Assembly: GCF_000238055.2 (NCBI RefSeq)
Contig: NZ_KE148312.1
Coordinates: 1,484,501 to 1,548,500 of the forward strand
DNA: 64,000 nt
Reading direction: 5' to 3'
From: Oribacterium parvum ACB1
GTDB lineage: Bacteria; Bacillota; Clostridia; Lachnospirales; Lachnospiraceae
Position 1 is the stretch's first letter; each line of letters opens with the position of its first letter. Of the stretch, positions 52,402 through 60,810 are shown in pieces. Both the position numbers and the translations under genes were made by a program. The notes below the pieces were generated by a model. That model had not been told where the DNA came from, made no database searches, and was given only the letters and a program-made list of their open reading frames with translations.

Positions 52402-53589
52402 ATGATGGCTCGTACACAAACAACACAATCAACACACAACTTTATTCTTCTCTTGCTAGCGGACTTCATCTCCTCCTTTGGCTCCGGCATGAGCAATGTT
52501 GCTCTGACCTTATTTATCTATGGAAATACGAAAAACCTGATGAGCTCGGCGCTTTTTGCGGTTGTTACACTATTGCCTGAGCTTCTGCTTGCTCCTTTTC
52601 TTGGTAAAATGAAATTCCATGGCAGCTTTCGCTTTATTTTTGCTCTGGGGGAATTCTTATGTGTCATTCCCATGTGTATTTTGCTTTTTATCGATAATGT
52701 ACTGTTAATCTATCTTGTATTCTTCCTATATTCCGCGATTTTCTTTATTTTGGAGTGCTTAAGAGCGGAATATTTAAAGCGGATTACGAAGGATGAAGAC
52801 ATGCAGAAGCGACAGAGTGCATCAAGAACGGTAAATATCCTCGTGACCGTTGTGAGTCCCCTCGTGGGAGCCGCGATTCTTACGAGTTTTGGGGTAAAGA
52901 GTATTTATATTTTGGACATTGTAAGCTATATTCTGGCAGCCCTGATCATCCTCTTCTTAAAGGGGATGGAAAAGCCGTCGCCTCCGGAAATGACTCGTAC
53001 CGGGGGGACAGATATCATAGGAAGTATCCGAAAGAACAAAGAACTCTTTACAGGCTGCCTCATTTTATGCTTTGTAGGCGGTGCAGTTTCCATTTTGACC
53101 TTGGAATATATCTATAAAGTGCTGCATGCCGATGCTATGCAATATTCCATGCTCATGTCCGCTATGGCATTCGGAGGGCTAGTAGGAAGTATCATAGGAG
53201 GGATGCCCTTTACACAGATTCATCTTAGGAAAGTATCTTTTATTTGTACAATGATGATGGGAGGGCTCCTTTTGGCTGTTGTTCTAAAGCCTGTTTTTGG
53301 GATGTTACTCGTTATCCTGCTGTTCAGCGGTATACTCAGTGCGCTTGTTATGCTTTATTATTCGGTAGAATTGTTTAACAGGAGTGTGGAGGGAGAAATT
53401 CGGGGACAGTATGCCATCTTTCAAAATATCTCGGATGCCTCTTCGTTAGTGTCTAAACCTTTTGGCGGAATGTTGAATCAGCTGGCAGGCTGCGTGAGAG
53501 CAATCTCTTCCCTGGGAATCGTTTTTCTTCTTTTTGGTATGTACTCCTTTATGAAAAATATTGAATTCAACGAGAATGGAGAGCACTAA
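52402..53589 (+). CDS. MFS transporter
   Basis: A 395-residue major facilitator with about 12 hydrophobic segments (for example NFILLLLADFISSFGSGMSN and the central loop FLKGMEKPSPPEM). It resembles Firmicutes drug or macrolide-type exporters of the same size; the substrate is unknown. Two starts are possible: TTG at 52369 (AAAAGGA upstream) and ATG at 52402 (AAAGGAAA upstream); the second gives a normal N-terminus. It follows a TipAS-type MerR gene, suggesting inducible efflux. Confidence 0.85.
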   Translation: MMARTQTTQSTHNFILLLLADFISSFGSGMSNVALTLFIYGNTKNLMSSALFAVVTLLPELLLAPFLGKMKFHGSFRFIFALGEFLCVIPMCILLFIDNVLLIYLVFFLYSAIFFILECLRAEYLKRITKDEDMQKRQSASRTVNILVTVVSPLVGAAILTSFGVKSIYILDIVSYILAALIILFLKGMEKPSPPEMTRTGGTDIIGSIRKNKELFTGCLILCFVGGAVSILTLEYIYKVLHADAMQYSMLMSAMAFGGLVGSIIGGMPFTQIHLRKVSFICTMMMGGLLLAVVLKPVFGMLLVILLFSGILSALVMLYYSVELFNRSVEGEIRGQYAIFQNISDASSLVSKPFGGMLNQLAGCVRAISSLGIVFLLFGMYSFMKNIEFNENGEH

Positions 53590-53605
53590 AACATAATGTG
53601 TAGTG

Positions 53606-53650
53606 AAAAATACCACAAAGCGATGAAAAACAAGGCTTTGTGGTATTTTT
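53606..53650. terminator. bidirectional terminator
   Basis: AAAAATACCACAAAGC pairs exactly with GCTTTGTGGTATTTTT; A-run on the left and T-run on the right allow use from both strands. Confidence 0.9.
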
Positions 53651-53664
53651 TAGAAATTTATTTG

Positions 53665-53727
53665 TTAACAGTACATTTCTTCTATAGAAATCAGTTTACA
53701 GTTTTTGCCCCTGAAAATATCCTGCAT
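53665..53727 (-). CDS. 20-residue micro-ORF with good ribosome-binding site
   Basis: On the minus strand GAGGAGA precedes ATG at 53727. The frame encodes 20 residues, starting MQDIFRGKN and ending EEMYC, with Cys at 10 and 20, and stops 15 nt before the bidirectional terminator. No promoter is proven. It could be a leader or signalling peptide, or chance. Confidence 0.35.
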   Translation of the reverse strand: MQDIFRGKNCKLISIEEMYC

Positions 53728-53799
53728 AGTATCTCCTCACTTTCTTTTCCAAGAGCAAAAATAGTAAAACATTGATTTTTGTTTGATTGAAATACTTAT

Positions 53800-53889
53800 A
53801 GTTAAAATAAATTTAGTTAAATCGATTTCAGTTAAATTGATTTCGGTTAAATTGATTTCGGTAAAATCAATTTCTGTAAAATCTATTTT
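53800..53889. repeat. six tandem 15-bp units upstream of the DAHP synthase genes
   Basis: Six consecutive 15-bp units, 53800-53889, with core GTTAAATTGATTTC and drift at both ends. A TATAAT follows immediately at 53893-53898. Position and regular spacing suggest repeated protein-binding sites. The rest of this 435-nt gap holds the bidirectional terminator and the micro-ORF. Confidence 0.85.
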
Positions 53890-54024
53890 AGATATAATCT
53901 GTGGAAATGCAAGAGTATGATTTAGAAGGAGAGTCCTTTTTCTTTAGATAGGAACTCCTTTTCTTGCACATTTTCCGAACTTTCTATATACTCTACAAAA
54001 TAAAAAAGAGAGGAGTAAGGAGCT

Positions 54025-55068
54025 ATGGGATTTACACTGTTACATCGATTACCGTCCGCGGAAGAGGTTAGAAAAGAGTATCCCCTGTCAGAAAAGCTTA
54101 CGGAGATAAAGGCGAAAAGGGACGCTGAAATCAAGGCGATTTTTAAAGGGGAAAGCAAGAAGTTTCTCCTCGTTATCGGTCCCTGCTCCGCGGATCATGA
54201 GGATCCTGTCCTCGAGTATTGCCACAGATTAAAGGAAGTGGCAAAGGATGTGGAAGATCGGATTATTATCGTGCCGCGAATTTATACGAATAAACCCAGA
54301 ACCACGGGGGAGGGCTATAAGGGCATGCTTCATCAGCCGGATCCGGAGAAACGTCCCAACTTAACCGAGGGAATTTATGCAATTCGAAAGCTTCATATGA
54401 AGGTTTTGGAAGAGACGGGATTTTCCACCGCAGATGAAATGCTGTATCCGGATAACCTCAGCTATCTTTCCGACATGATGAGCTATGTTGCAGTCGGTGC
54501 ACGTTCGGTGGAGAACCAACAGCACAGACTCGTGGCGTCCGGAATCGATGTACCGGTAGGCATGAAGAATCCGACCTCGGGAGATCTCGGCGTCATGCTG
54601 AACTCCATCTATGCGGGGCAGCACGGCTATGAATTTATTTTCCGAGAATGGGAAGTGAAGACGGACGGAAATCCTTATACCCATGCGATTATGCGAGGTT
54701 CACAGAACAAGCACGGGCAAATGCTTGCGAATTATCACTATGAGGACTTAAAGCTACTGCATTCCCTCTATGAGAAGAAGGAGCTTTTGCATCCTGCGGT
54801 GATAGTGGATACAAACCATTGCAATTCCGGAAAGAAGTACAAGGAGCAGCTTCGTATTGCGCATGAGGTCATGCATTCCAGAAAATATTCAACGGAATTG
54901 GCCCATTTTGTAAAGGGGCTTATGGTAGAGTCTTATCTTTTGGAGGGCTCCGCAAAAGTGGAAGAGCATATTTTGGGAAAATCGATTACCGACCCCTGTA
55001 TCGGTTGGGACGACACTCTGCGCTTGATTTCCAATATTTACGACTACCAGAGTCAGACGAAGTATTGA
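54025..55068 (+). CDS. DAHP synthase, class I, first copy
   Basis: A 347-residue 3-deoxy-D-arabino-heptulosonate 7-phosphate synthase, the entry enzyme of the shikimate pathway (PEP plus erythrose 4-phosphate). LLVIGPCSADHEDPVLEYC, YTNKPRTTGEGYKGMLHQPD and VGARSVENQQHR are signature segments, and NHCNSGKKYKEQ is the metal/substrate region. The N-terminal extension suggests feedback regulation by an aromatic amino acid. It is followed by a close paralogue. AAGGAG precedes the ATG. Confidence 0.95.
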   Translation: MGFTLLHRLPSAEEVRKEYPLSEKLTEIKAKRDAEIKAIFKGESKKFLLVIGPCSADHEDPVLEYCHRLKEVAKDVEDRIIIVPRIYTNKPRTTGEGYKGMLHQPDPEKRPNLTEGIYAIRKLHMKVLEETGFSTADEMLYPDNLSYLSDMMSYVAVGARSVENQQHRLVASGIDVPVGMKNPTSGDLGVMLNSIYAGQHGYEFIFREWEVKTDGNPYTHAIMRGSQNKHGQMLANYHYEDLKLLHSLYEKKELLHPAVIVDTNHCNSGKKYKEQLRIAHEVMHSRKYSTELAHFVKGLMVESYLLEGSAKVEEHILGKSITDPCIGWDDTLRLISNIYDYQSQTKY

Positions 55069-55199
55069 TTATGTTTCTTGTAAAATAAAACGGAGTGATT
55101 AGACGTGGATTGGAATGATGGCTATTTCGGTCTTTTCGTTTTCTTGCACTTTTATTTCTCTTCCTTTATACTTCTAGGAGCTAAAAGGAAGGGGGAGTT

Positions 55200-56240
55200 A
55201 TGGGTTTTTCGTTCTTAAATCAATTGCCGACAACGGAAGAGGTAAAGAAGCAGTATCCCTTATCGAAGGAGCTGATAGAGAGAAAGGCGAAGAGAGATGC
55301 GGAGATGAAGTCCATATTCAGGGGAGAAAGCAAGAAATTTCTCCTTGTCATAGGACCTTGTTCCGCAGACCATGAGGATCCTGTGCTGGAGTACTGTCAT
55401 AGGTTAAAAGAAGTGGCCAAGGAAGTGGAAGACCGGATTTTTATAGTGCCAAGGATTTATACGAACAAACCCAGAACCACGGGAGAGGGCTATAAGGGTA
55501 TGCTTCATCAGCCTGATCCGGAAAAGCGCTCCAACCTTACGGAAGGGATTCTAGCGATTCGTCGTATGCATATCCGGGTACTCGAGGAATGCGGCTTTTC
55601 TACAGCGGATGAGATGCTTTACCCCGATAATCATAACTATCTCGATGATGTACTTTCCTATGTTGCAGTTGGGGCGCGCTCTGTGGAAAATCAGCAACAC
55701 AGGATGGTGGCTTCCGGAGTGGATATCCCGGTAGGTATGAAGAACCCGACTTCAGGTGATCTCGGCGTTATGCTGAATTCCATTTATGCAGGACAGCATG
55801 GACACAATTTTATTTACCGGGGATGGGAAGTGGAAACGGCAGGAAATCCCTATACGCATGCCATTATGCGAGGTTCTCAGAGTAAGCATGGGCAGATGAT
55901 ACCGAACTATCACTATGAGGACTTGAAACTGCTTCATTCTTTATATGAGAAGAAAGAGCTACTGAATCCGGTCGTGGTTGTGGATACGAATCATTGCAAT
56001 TCCGGAAAGAAGTATAAGGAGCAGCTTCGAATTGCCCAGGAAATCATGCATTTTCGGAAGTATTCCGAAGAGTTGGCCTATTTTGTGAAGGGGCTTATGG
56101 TGGAATCCTATTTAGAAGAAGGTTCTGCAAAGGTGGAAGAGCATATTTTAGGGAAAAGTATTACGGATCCTTGCATTGGTTGGGAAGATACGCTGCGTCT
56201 CATTTCGACGGTCTATGAGTATCAGGCGCAGATTCGATAA
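55200..56240 (+). CDS. DAHP synthase, class I, second copy
   Basis: A 346-residue paralogue of the preceding gene, collinear along its whole length with most residues identical by eye. Differences concentrate in the N-terminus (FLNQLPTTEEVKKQYPL) and in the segments LAIRRMHIRVLEECGF and LDDVLSYV. Catalytic segments such as TNKPRTTGEGYKG are unchanged. Twin isozymes usually differ in which aromatic amino acid inhibits them; which is which is not readable here. A 131-nt spacer separates the copies, and tyrS follows 22 nt later, hinting at tyrosine control. Confidence 0.95.
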   Translation: MGFSFLNQLPTTEEVKKQYPLSKELIERKAKRDAEMKSIFRGESKKFLLVIGPCSADHEDPVLEYCHRLKEVAKEVEDRIFIVPRIYTNKPRTTGEGYKGMLHQPDPEKRSNLTEGILAIRRMHIRVLEECGFSTADEMLYPDNHNYLDDVLSYVAVGARSVENQQHRMVASGVDIPVGMKNPTSGDLGVMLNSIYAGQHGHNFIYRGWEVETAGNPYTHAIMRGSQSKHGQMIPNYHYEDLKLLHSLYEKKELLNPVVVVDTNHCNSGKKYKEQLRIAQEIMHFRKYSEELAYFVKGLMVESYLEEGSAKVEEHILGKSITDPCIGWEDTLRLISTVYEYQAQIR

Positions 56241-56262
56241 TAGGAAATTTTTGGAGGAAAAA

Positions 56263-57480
56263 ATGGGTGTATACGAGGAATTGCAGGATAGAGGCTTGAT
56301 TGCGCAGGTTACGGACGAGAAAGAAGTTCGCGAGATGGTAAACAGCGGAAAGGCGATCTTTTATATCGGCTTCGATCCGACTGCGGATTCCCTCCATGTA
56401 GGGCATTTCATGGCGCTTTGCCTGATGAAAAGACTGCAGATGGCGGGGAATCGACCGATTGCCTTAATGGGCGGCGGAACGGGAATGATTGGAGACCCTT
56501 CCGGAAGAACGGATCTTCGAAAGGTGCTTACCGTAGAGGAAATTGACAGCAACATTGCCTGCTTCAAAGAGCAGATGAGCCGTTTTATCGACTTTTCCGA
56601 AGGAAAAGCCATTATGGTCAACAACGGGGACTGGCTTCGAAACTTAAATCTCATGGAGTTTTTACGAGAGGCGGGACCGCATTTCTCCGTAAATGAGATG
56701 CTGAGAGCCCGTTGCTATGTGAATCGTCTTGCAAACGGACTTTCCTTCCTGGAATTTTCCTATATGCTCATGCAGGGATATGACTTCTACCGCCTCTATG
56801 AGGACTACGGCTGCAATATGGAGTTCGGCGGTGATGACCAGTGGAGCAATATGCTTGCCGGAACGGAACTTATTCGAAAGAAGCTCGGAAAAGATGCCCA
56901 TGCGATGACCATTACCCTCCTTACCAATAAGGAAGGAAAGAAGATGGGTAAGACCGCAAGCGGTGCGGTTTGGCTGGATCCGAAGAAGACCTCTCCCTAC
57001 GATTTCTACCAGTATTGGAGAAATGTGGATGATGCTGATGTAGGAAAGTGCCTTCGCCTTCTCACCTTTATTCCGATGGAGGAAATCCGGGAAATGGACA
57101 AGTGGGAAGGGGCGGAGCTCAATAAGGCGAAGGCAATTCTTGCCTTCCATTTAACGGAGCTTGTACACGGCACGGAGGAAGCAAAGAAGGCGGAAGAGGC
57201 GGCGAAGTCCCTCTTTGCCGGATCCGGTGCTTCTGCGAATGTGCCAAGCTATACTCTTTCGAAGGAAGAATATGCGGACGGCGTGGATGTTTTAACCCTT
57301 TTGGTTCTCACGGGTCTTGCGCCTTCCAAGGGAGAGGCAAGAAGAAATGTGCAGCAGGGCGGGGTAAGCTTTGCCGGAGAAAAGGTGACGGATATCGGAA
57401 GAGTCTTCAGCCCGGAAGAGCTCTCCAAAGAGCCTCTTTTACAAAAGGGAAAGAAGAGTTTTGTGAAGATAGTATTCTAA
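56263..57480 (+). CDS. tyrS: tyrosyl-tRNA synthetase
   Basis: A 405-residue class I synthetase that charges tRNA-Tyr. The HIGH-type motif is DSLHVGHFMALCL and the KMSKS-type motif is KKMGKTASGAVW. GFDPTADSLHVGH is the usual N-terminal string, and a C-terminal S4 RNA-binding domain is present (GEARRNVQQGGVSFAGEKV). GGAGG precedes the ATG at 56263; the longer frame from 56176 overlaps the DAHP synthase gene and is rejected. No T-box was found before it. Confidence 0.96.
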   Translation: MGVYEELQDRGLIAQVTDEKEVREMVNSGKAIFYIGFDPTADSLHVGHFMALCLMKRLQMAGNRPIALMGGGTGMIGDPSGRTDLRKVLTVEEIDSNIACFKEQMSRFIDFSEGKAIMVNNGDWLRNLNLMEFLREAGPHFSVNEMLRARCYVNRLANGLSFLEFSYMLMQGYDFYRLYEDYGCNMEFGGDDQWSNMLAGTELIRKKLGKDAHAMTITLLTNKEGKKMGKTASGAVWLDPKKTSPYDFYQYWRNVDDADVGKCLRLLTFIPMEEIREMDKWEGAELNKAKAILAFHLTELVHGTEEAKKAEEAAKSLFAGSGASANVPSYTLSKEEYADGVDVLTLLVLTGLAPSKGEARRNVQQGGVSFAGEKVTDIGRVFSPEELSKEPLLQKGKKSFVKIVF

Positions 57481-57550
57481 ACGAGTGAAGATATGATTCT
57501 AAGCGAGTGAAGATAGGATTCTAAAAGAATGAAGGTTCTATTCTAAACGG
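57463..57550. repeat. four tandem 22-bp units copied from the tyrS end
   Basis: Four 22-bp units (57463-57484, 57485-57506, 57507-57528, 57529-57550) with core GTGAAGATA and GATTCTAA. The first unit is the last 18 nt of tyrS including its TAA plus 4 nt; the others repeat it downstream with increasing change. Confidence 0.88.
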
Positions 57551-57665
57551 AATACTTGCCTTTCCTGAGTAATAATTATTAAAAATTAATATTCGAAAAA
57601 AAGAAAAAATATATAACATCTTCTTACGATATATTTACAATATACCTTATAAGACTTGTACTTAC

Positions 57666-57694
57666 TTGCATACTAAAAAAAATCTAGTTATAAT
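57666..57694 (+). promoter_or_regulatory. promoter candidate abutting a terminator hairpin
   Basis: -35 TTGCAT (57666-57671), a 17-bp spacer, and -10 TATAAT (57689-57694). The start point would lie within the hairpin at 57698-57731. Confidence 0.5.
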
Positions 57695-57697
57695 TTT

Positions 57698-57731
57698 ACC
57701 GGAGTTGTCGAGAAGGCTACTCCGGTTTTTT
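57698..57731 (+). terminator. intrinsic terminator
   Basis: ACCGGAGT pairs with ACTCCGGT, followed by six Ts. It probably ends read-through from tyrS. Confidence 0.8.
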
Positions 57732-57783
57732 ATGAAAATGATTCTATACTGAATAGAAATAACAAGAAGTACGATTTTTACCT

Positions 57784-57811
57784 TTGTTGAAAAGATTATC
57801 ATTCATATAAT
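57784..57811 (+). promoter_or_regulatory. promoter candidate of the secreted protein gene
   Basis: -35 TTGTTG (57784-57789), a 16-bp spacer, and -10 TATAAT (57806-57811), 20 nt before the ATG at 57831. Confidence 0.5.
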
Positions 57812-57830
57812 CCATGTTTCGGGAGTAGAT

Positions 57831-58376
57831 ATGTTTAGAAAAATAGTTTTATCCGTTCTTGCACTGATGGTGTTTTCTTGCGGCCTTATCGCCTATGCAG
57901 GAGAAAAGAAAGCAATAGAGATTGATGTTCCTTATGTAGAAGGAAAAGTAAATGATCCTGTTAGTAAGTCTGCAAGAACTGCTTATATCGTTACAGAGAA
58001 TCCTACCTTGTCCTTTTCTTTGGAAAACGGAAAAAAAGTCGAGGTCATGAGCTATTGCAATGAATACCTGGAGGGGGAAGACAGGGGGATTCGCAACCGT
58101 CTGATGGGAAAAACCTTACTGGATGGAGAGAAGTTCACACTCCTTCCGGAAGAAGAATATGAAAGTGCTAAGAACAACGGCAGTTTGTACAACACGGCAG
58201 ATCGTTGCTATGTACTTCGAATCTACAATGAGGGAACGGAAAACTACGATGAAATATACTTCGGTATTGTAGAAGAAGATATCTTCAAAGACTTCCAGGA
58301 GAAGGCAAAAGAAAGAGAGACTTTACTGCAGAAGAGAATCAGAGAGCTTGGACCGGCAGCAGCAAGAAAGAACTAA
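57831..58376 (+). CDS. secreted protein of unknown function
   Basis: A 181-residue protein with a signal peptide (MFRKIVLSVLALMVFSCGLI, cleavage probably after AYAG). The mature part is acidic, with VPYVEGKVNDPVSKSARTAY, two cysteines (in MSYCNEYLEG and ADRCYVLRIYNEG), and a helical basic C-terminus. I do not recognise a family. It is monocistronic, with a likely promoter and a terminator of its own. Confidence 0.72.
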   Translation: MFRKIVLSVLALMVFSCGLIAYAGEKKAIEIDVPYVEGKVNDPVSKSARTAYIVTENPTLSFSLENGKKVEVMSYCNEYLEGEDRGIRNRLMGKTLLDGEKFTLLPEEEYESAKNNGSLYNTADRCYVLRIYNEGTENYDEIYFGIVEEDIFKDFQEKAKERETLLQKRIRELGPAAARKN

Positions 58377-58452
58377 GATCTCGAAAATCCGTTACATGGA
58401 GAAAGAATGCATCTTGGTTTTGACAAGAAAAACTTGAATATGGACTAGGAAG

Positions 58453-58479
58453 AGCAGAGGGAAAACCTCTGCTTTTTTG
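58453..58479 (+). terminator. intrinsic terminator
   Basis: GCAGAGG pairs with CCTCTGC around GAAAA, followed by six Ts. Nothing else is recognised between 58377 and the next gene. Confidence 0.9.
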
Positions 58480-58662
58480 TAAGATGCATCTGTGTTGAAG
58501 ATGGGAATTCATTGTAAAAAAATATAGCTTACGAATTGTAAAAAAATCCGGTTTATGAATCCTCTATACGTTCACTTTGCATTTTGTTAAGATAGAATAT
58601 AAAGAATAGTTTGATTCCTTTCTATCTAATAGTAAGGAGGCTAAGATTCCAGGAGGTTACCA

Positions 58663-59826
58663 ATGCAAAACTTTGATTATTGTACACCCACAAGACTTAT
58701 TTTCGGAAAAGGCGTGATTGAAGAGCTTCCGGAAGTAATGAAGCAGTTCGGTAAGAGGATTCTGCTTAGCTACGGAAGCGGAAGCATCAAAAAGATTGGT
58801 CTTTATGACAAGGTAAAGGCGCTGTTAAAGGATTATGAGATTTATGAGCTTCCCGACATTCAACCGAATCCGAAATATAATCCCAGTGTGTTGGATGGCG
58901 TGAAAATCTGTAAAGACAAGGACATTGATGTCATCCTTGCTGTCGGAGGCGGAAGTGTTTTGGATTGCACGAAGGCCATTGCCGCAGGAGCAAAATATGA
59001 CGGAGATCCTTGGGATTTGATTACTTATAAAGTGAAGGCGAAGGCCGCCCTTCCGATTGTGGATATTATTACGCTTTCGGCAACGGGAAGTGAATATGAT
59101 GCAGGCGGAGTGATTTCCAGAACCGAAACCAATGATAAGACGGGGTATAGTGATCCCCTTCTTTACCCTGCGGTTTCCTTTTTGGATCCGACCTATACCT
59201 TCACTGTATCTAAGAAGCAAACGGCAGCAGGCTGTGCAGATGCCATGAATCACATTATGGAGCAGTATTTCTGTGAGGACTCCACCCTTTTAAATGACGG
59301 TTTTATGGAGGCGGCATTAAAGAGTCTTATGATAAATACAAGAAAGTGTTTGGAGAATCCGGAAGACTACACGGCAAGAGCGGAGATGATGCTTTGCTGC
59401 ACCTATGGCTGTAACGGCATCTACTCCCTTGGTAACAGTGAGTCCGGCTGGCCTTGCCACGGGATGGAACATGCGCTTTCGGCCTACTATGACATTACTC
59501 ATGGTGAGGGCTTGGCCATTATTACCCCGAGATGGATGAAGCATATCTTAAATAACAAGACAGTGGATCGCTTTATGAAATATGGGGTAAATGTATTCGG
59601 AATCGATGCAAAGCAGGATAAGTTTGCGATTGCGGAGCAGGCTATTGATGCAACCTACAAGTTCTTCGAGTCCATTAACATTCCTATGCATCTTAGAGAT
59701 GTGGGAATTGATGAGAAGAGAATTGACGAAATGGCAAAGCATGTTGCGGAAAATGAGGGACTGGAAGAAGCTTGGGCACCTCTCCTAGAGAAGGATATTG
59801 CAGAGATTTTCAGGGCGTCACTGTAA
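58663..59826 (+). CDS. iron-containing alcohol dehydrogenase (butanol dehydrogenase-like)
   Basis: A 387-residue group III alcohol dehydrogenase resembling BdhA/YqhD, reducing aldehydes to alcohols with NAD(P)H. MQNFDYCTPTRLIFGKG is the typical start, GGGSVLDCTKAIAAG near 95-110 binds the cofactor, and metal ligands are expected in CADAMNHIMEQYF, GMEHALSAYYDITHGEGLA. The family Asp after the GGGS motif is present. It probably serves fermentation redox balance or aldehyde detoxification. GGAGG precedes the ATG. Confidence 0.93.
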   Translation: MQNFDYCTPTRLIFGKGVIEELPEVMKQFGKRILLSYGSGSIKKIGLYDKVKALLKDYEIYELPDIQPNPKYNPSVLDGVKICKDKDIDVILAVGGGSVLDCTKAIAAGAKYDGDPWDLITYKVKAKAALPIVDIITLSATGSEYDAGGVISRTETNDKTGYSDPLLYPAVSFLDPTYTFTVSKKQTAAGCADAMNHIMEQYFCEDSTLLNDGFMEAALKSLMINTRKCLENPEDYTARAEMMLCCTYGCNGIYSLGNSESGWPCHGMEHALSAYYDITHGEGLAIITPRWMKHILNNKTVDRFMKYGVNVFGIDAKQDKFAIAEQAIDATYKFFESINIPMHLRDVGIDEKRIDEMAKHVAENEGLEEAWAPLLEKDIAEIFRASL

Positions 59827-59920
59827 GAGGCGAAAAGATATAAAGTAAAAAACGCCCTAGGAAGGAAAGTTGGAGGAGATATACAACAGGAGTTGCATAA
59901 AGAGGTCAGGAGAAGATTTT

Positions 59921-60538
59921 ATGAAGACATTGATAATTAACGGAAGTCCACGCATCGGGGGCAATACAAGCATTGCCCTCGCGGAGATAATTAAGGTATT
60001 TGAGCAGGAAAATATAGAAGTAGAAGTGGTGCAGATTGGAAACAAAGATATACGAGGCTGTATTTCCTGTGGATATTGTTATAAAAATGGAAAATGTGTC
60101 TTCAATGACCCTGTAAATGAGCTGGCAGAGAAGTTTGAAGCCGCAGATGCTTTAGTAGTGGCATCCCCGGTTTATTACGCTTCTGCAAATGCCACCCTGA
60201 TTGCCTGCCTGGACAGACTATTTTATAGCACGCATTTTGATAAGACTATGAAGGTGGGAGCCAGTGTGGTTGTGGCAAGACGAGGCGGTTTATCTGCTAC
60301 CTTTGATGAATTGAATAAGTATTTTACAATCTCAGGAATGCCGGTGGCCTCCAGCCAATACTGGAACAGCGTGCATGGATGCGAAAAAGGAGAGGCGAAG
60401 GAAGATTTGGAAGGCCTGCAAACCATGAGAACTCTGGCCAGAAATATGGCCTTTCTGATGAAGAGCATTGCTCTGGGAAAAGAAAAATACGGTTTACCGG
60501 AGCAAGAAGAGGGGGTAGCTACCAATTTTATCCGATAG
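59921..60538 (+). CDS. iron-sulfur flavoprotein / NADPH-dependent FMN reductase family
   Basis: A 205-residue flavodoxin-fold protein. The FMN phosphate loop is INGSPRIGGNTSIALAE. A compact cysteine motif, GCISCGYCYKNGKC (C-x2-C-x2-C-x5-C), matches iron-sulfur flavoproteins of anaerobes. VASPVYYASANATL forms the flavin-side loop. It may reduce small molecules such as oxygen, peroxide or quinones. A frame from TTG 59870 would add 17 residues, but the ATG at 59921 has AGGAG at good distance. It follows the alcohol dehydrogenase by 94 nt. Confidence 0.88.
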   Translation: MKTLIINGSPRIGGNTSIALAEIIKVFEQENIEVEVVQIGNKDIRGCISCGYCYKNGKCVFNDPVNELAEKFEAADALVVASPVYYASANATLIACLDRLFYSTHFDKTMKVGASVVVARRGGLSATFDELNKYFTISGMPVASSQYWNSVHGCEKGEAKEDLEGLQTMRTLARNMAFLMKSIALGKEKYGLPEQEEGVATNFIR

Positions 60539-60604
60539 GGAGAACATTTATCCGTAAGGTATCAATGCTTTGAAATCATTTGGTAATAAATGGAGGAAAA
60601 CTTG

Positions 60605-60763
60605 ATGATGATGAGTTTTTCTTCGGCCACAGCATCGCAGTTAGCGGCAGCCCTAAGAAAGGGCTATTGTCAGCTAATATTGAGGGATAAGAGAATACAG
60701 AGAATAAGAAGAGACAATACCTTCTCGCTACACAAAAAGGATATTGTAGCGAGAAGGTATTGA
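60605..60763 (+). CDS. possible 52-residue small protein
   Basis: GGAGG at 60592 lies 8 nt before three successive ATGs. The frame runs through MSFSSATASQLAAALRKGYC and continues as a basic sequence into the long inverted repeat before AbiEi, where it stops. The last 15 or so codons are therefore operator DNA. It may be a gene whose end was replaced when the AbiE locus arrived, or chance. No homology recognised. Confidence 0.3.
   Translation: MMMSFSSATASQLAAALRKGYCQLILRDKRIQRIRRDNTFSLHKKDIVARRY
60715..60762. promoter_or_regulatory. long inverted repeat before AbiEi
   Basis: An 18-bp perfect inverted repeat: CAATACCTTCTCGCTACA (60715-60732) and TGTAGCGAGAAGGTATTG (60745-60762), with a 12-nt spacer. 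A partial third copy, CTTTTCGCTAC, follows at 60765. AbiEi antitoxins are known to repress by binding inverted repeats of this kind. Confidence 0.85.
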
Positions 60764-60810
60764 CCTTTTCGCTACTAAATTTTAAAATTATAGCGAACGG
60801 GGGTGCTCAT

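Noticed and set aside
53800-53889. Possible CRISPR array
   Set aside because: Units are contiguous 15-mers without spacers and no cas genes are present; the other tandem arrays fail for the same reason.
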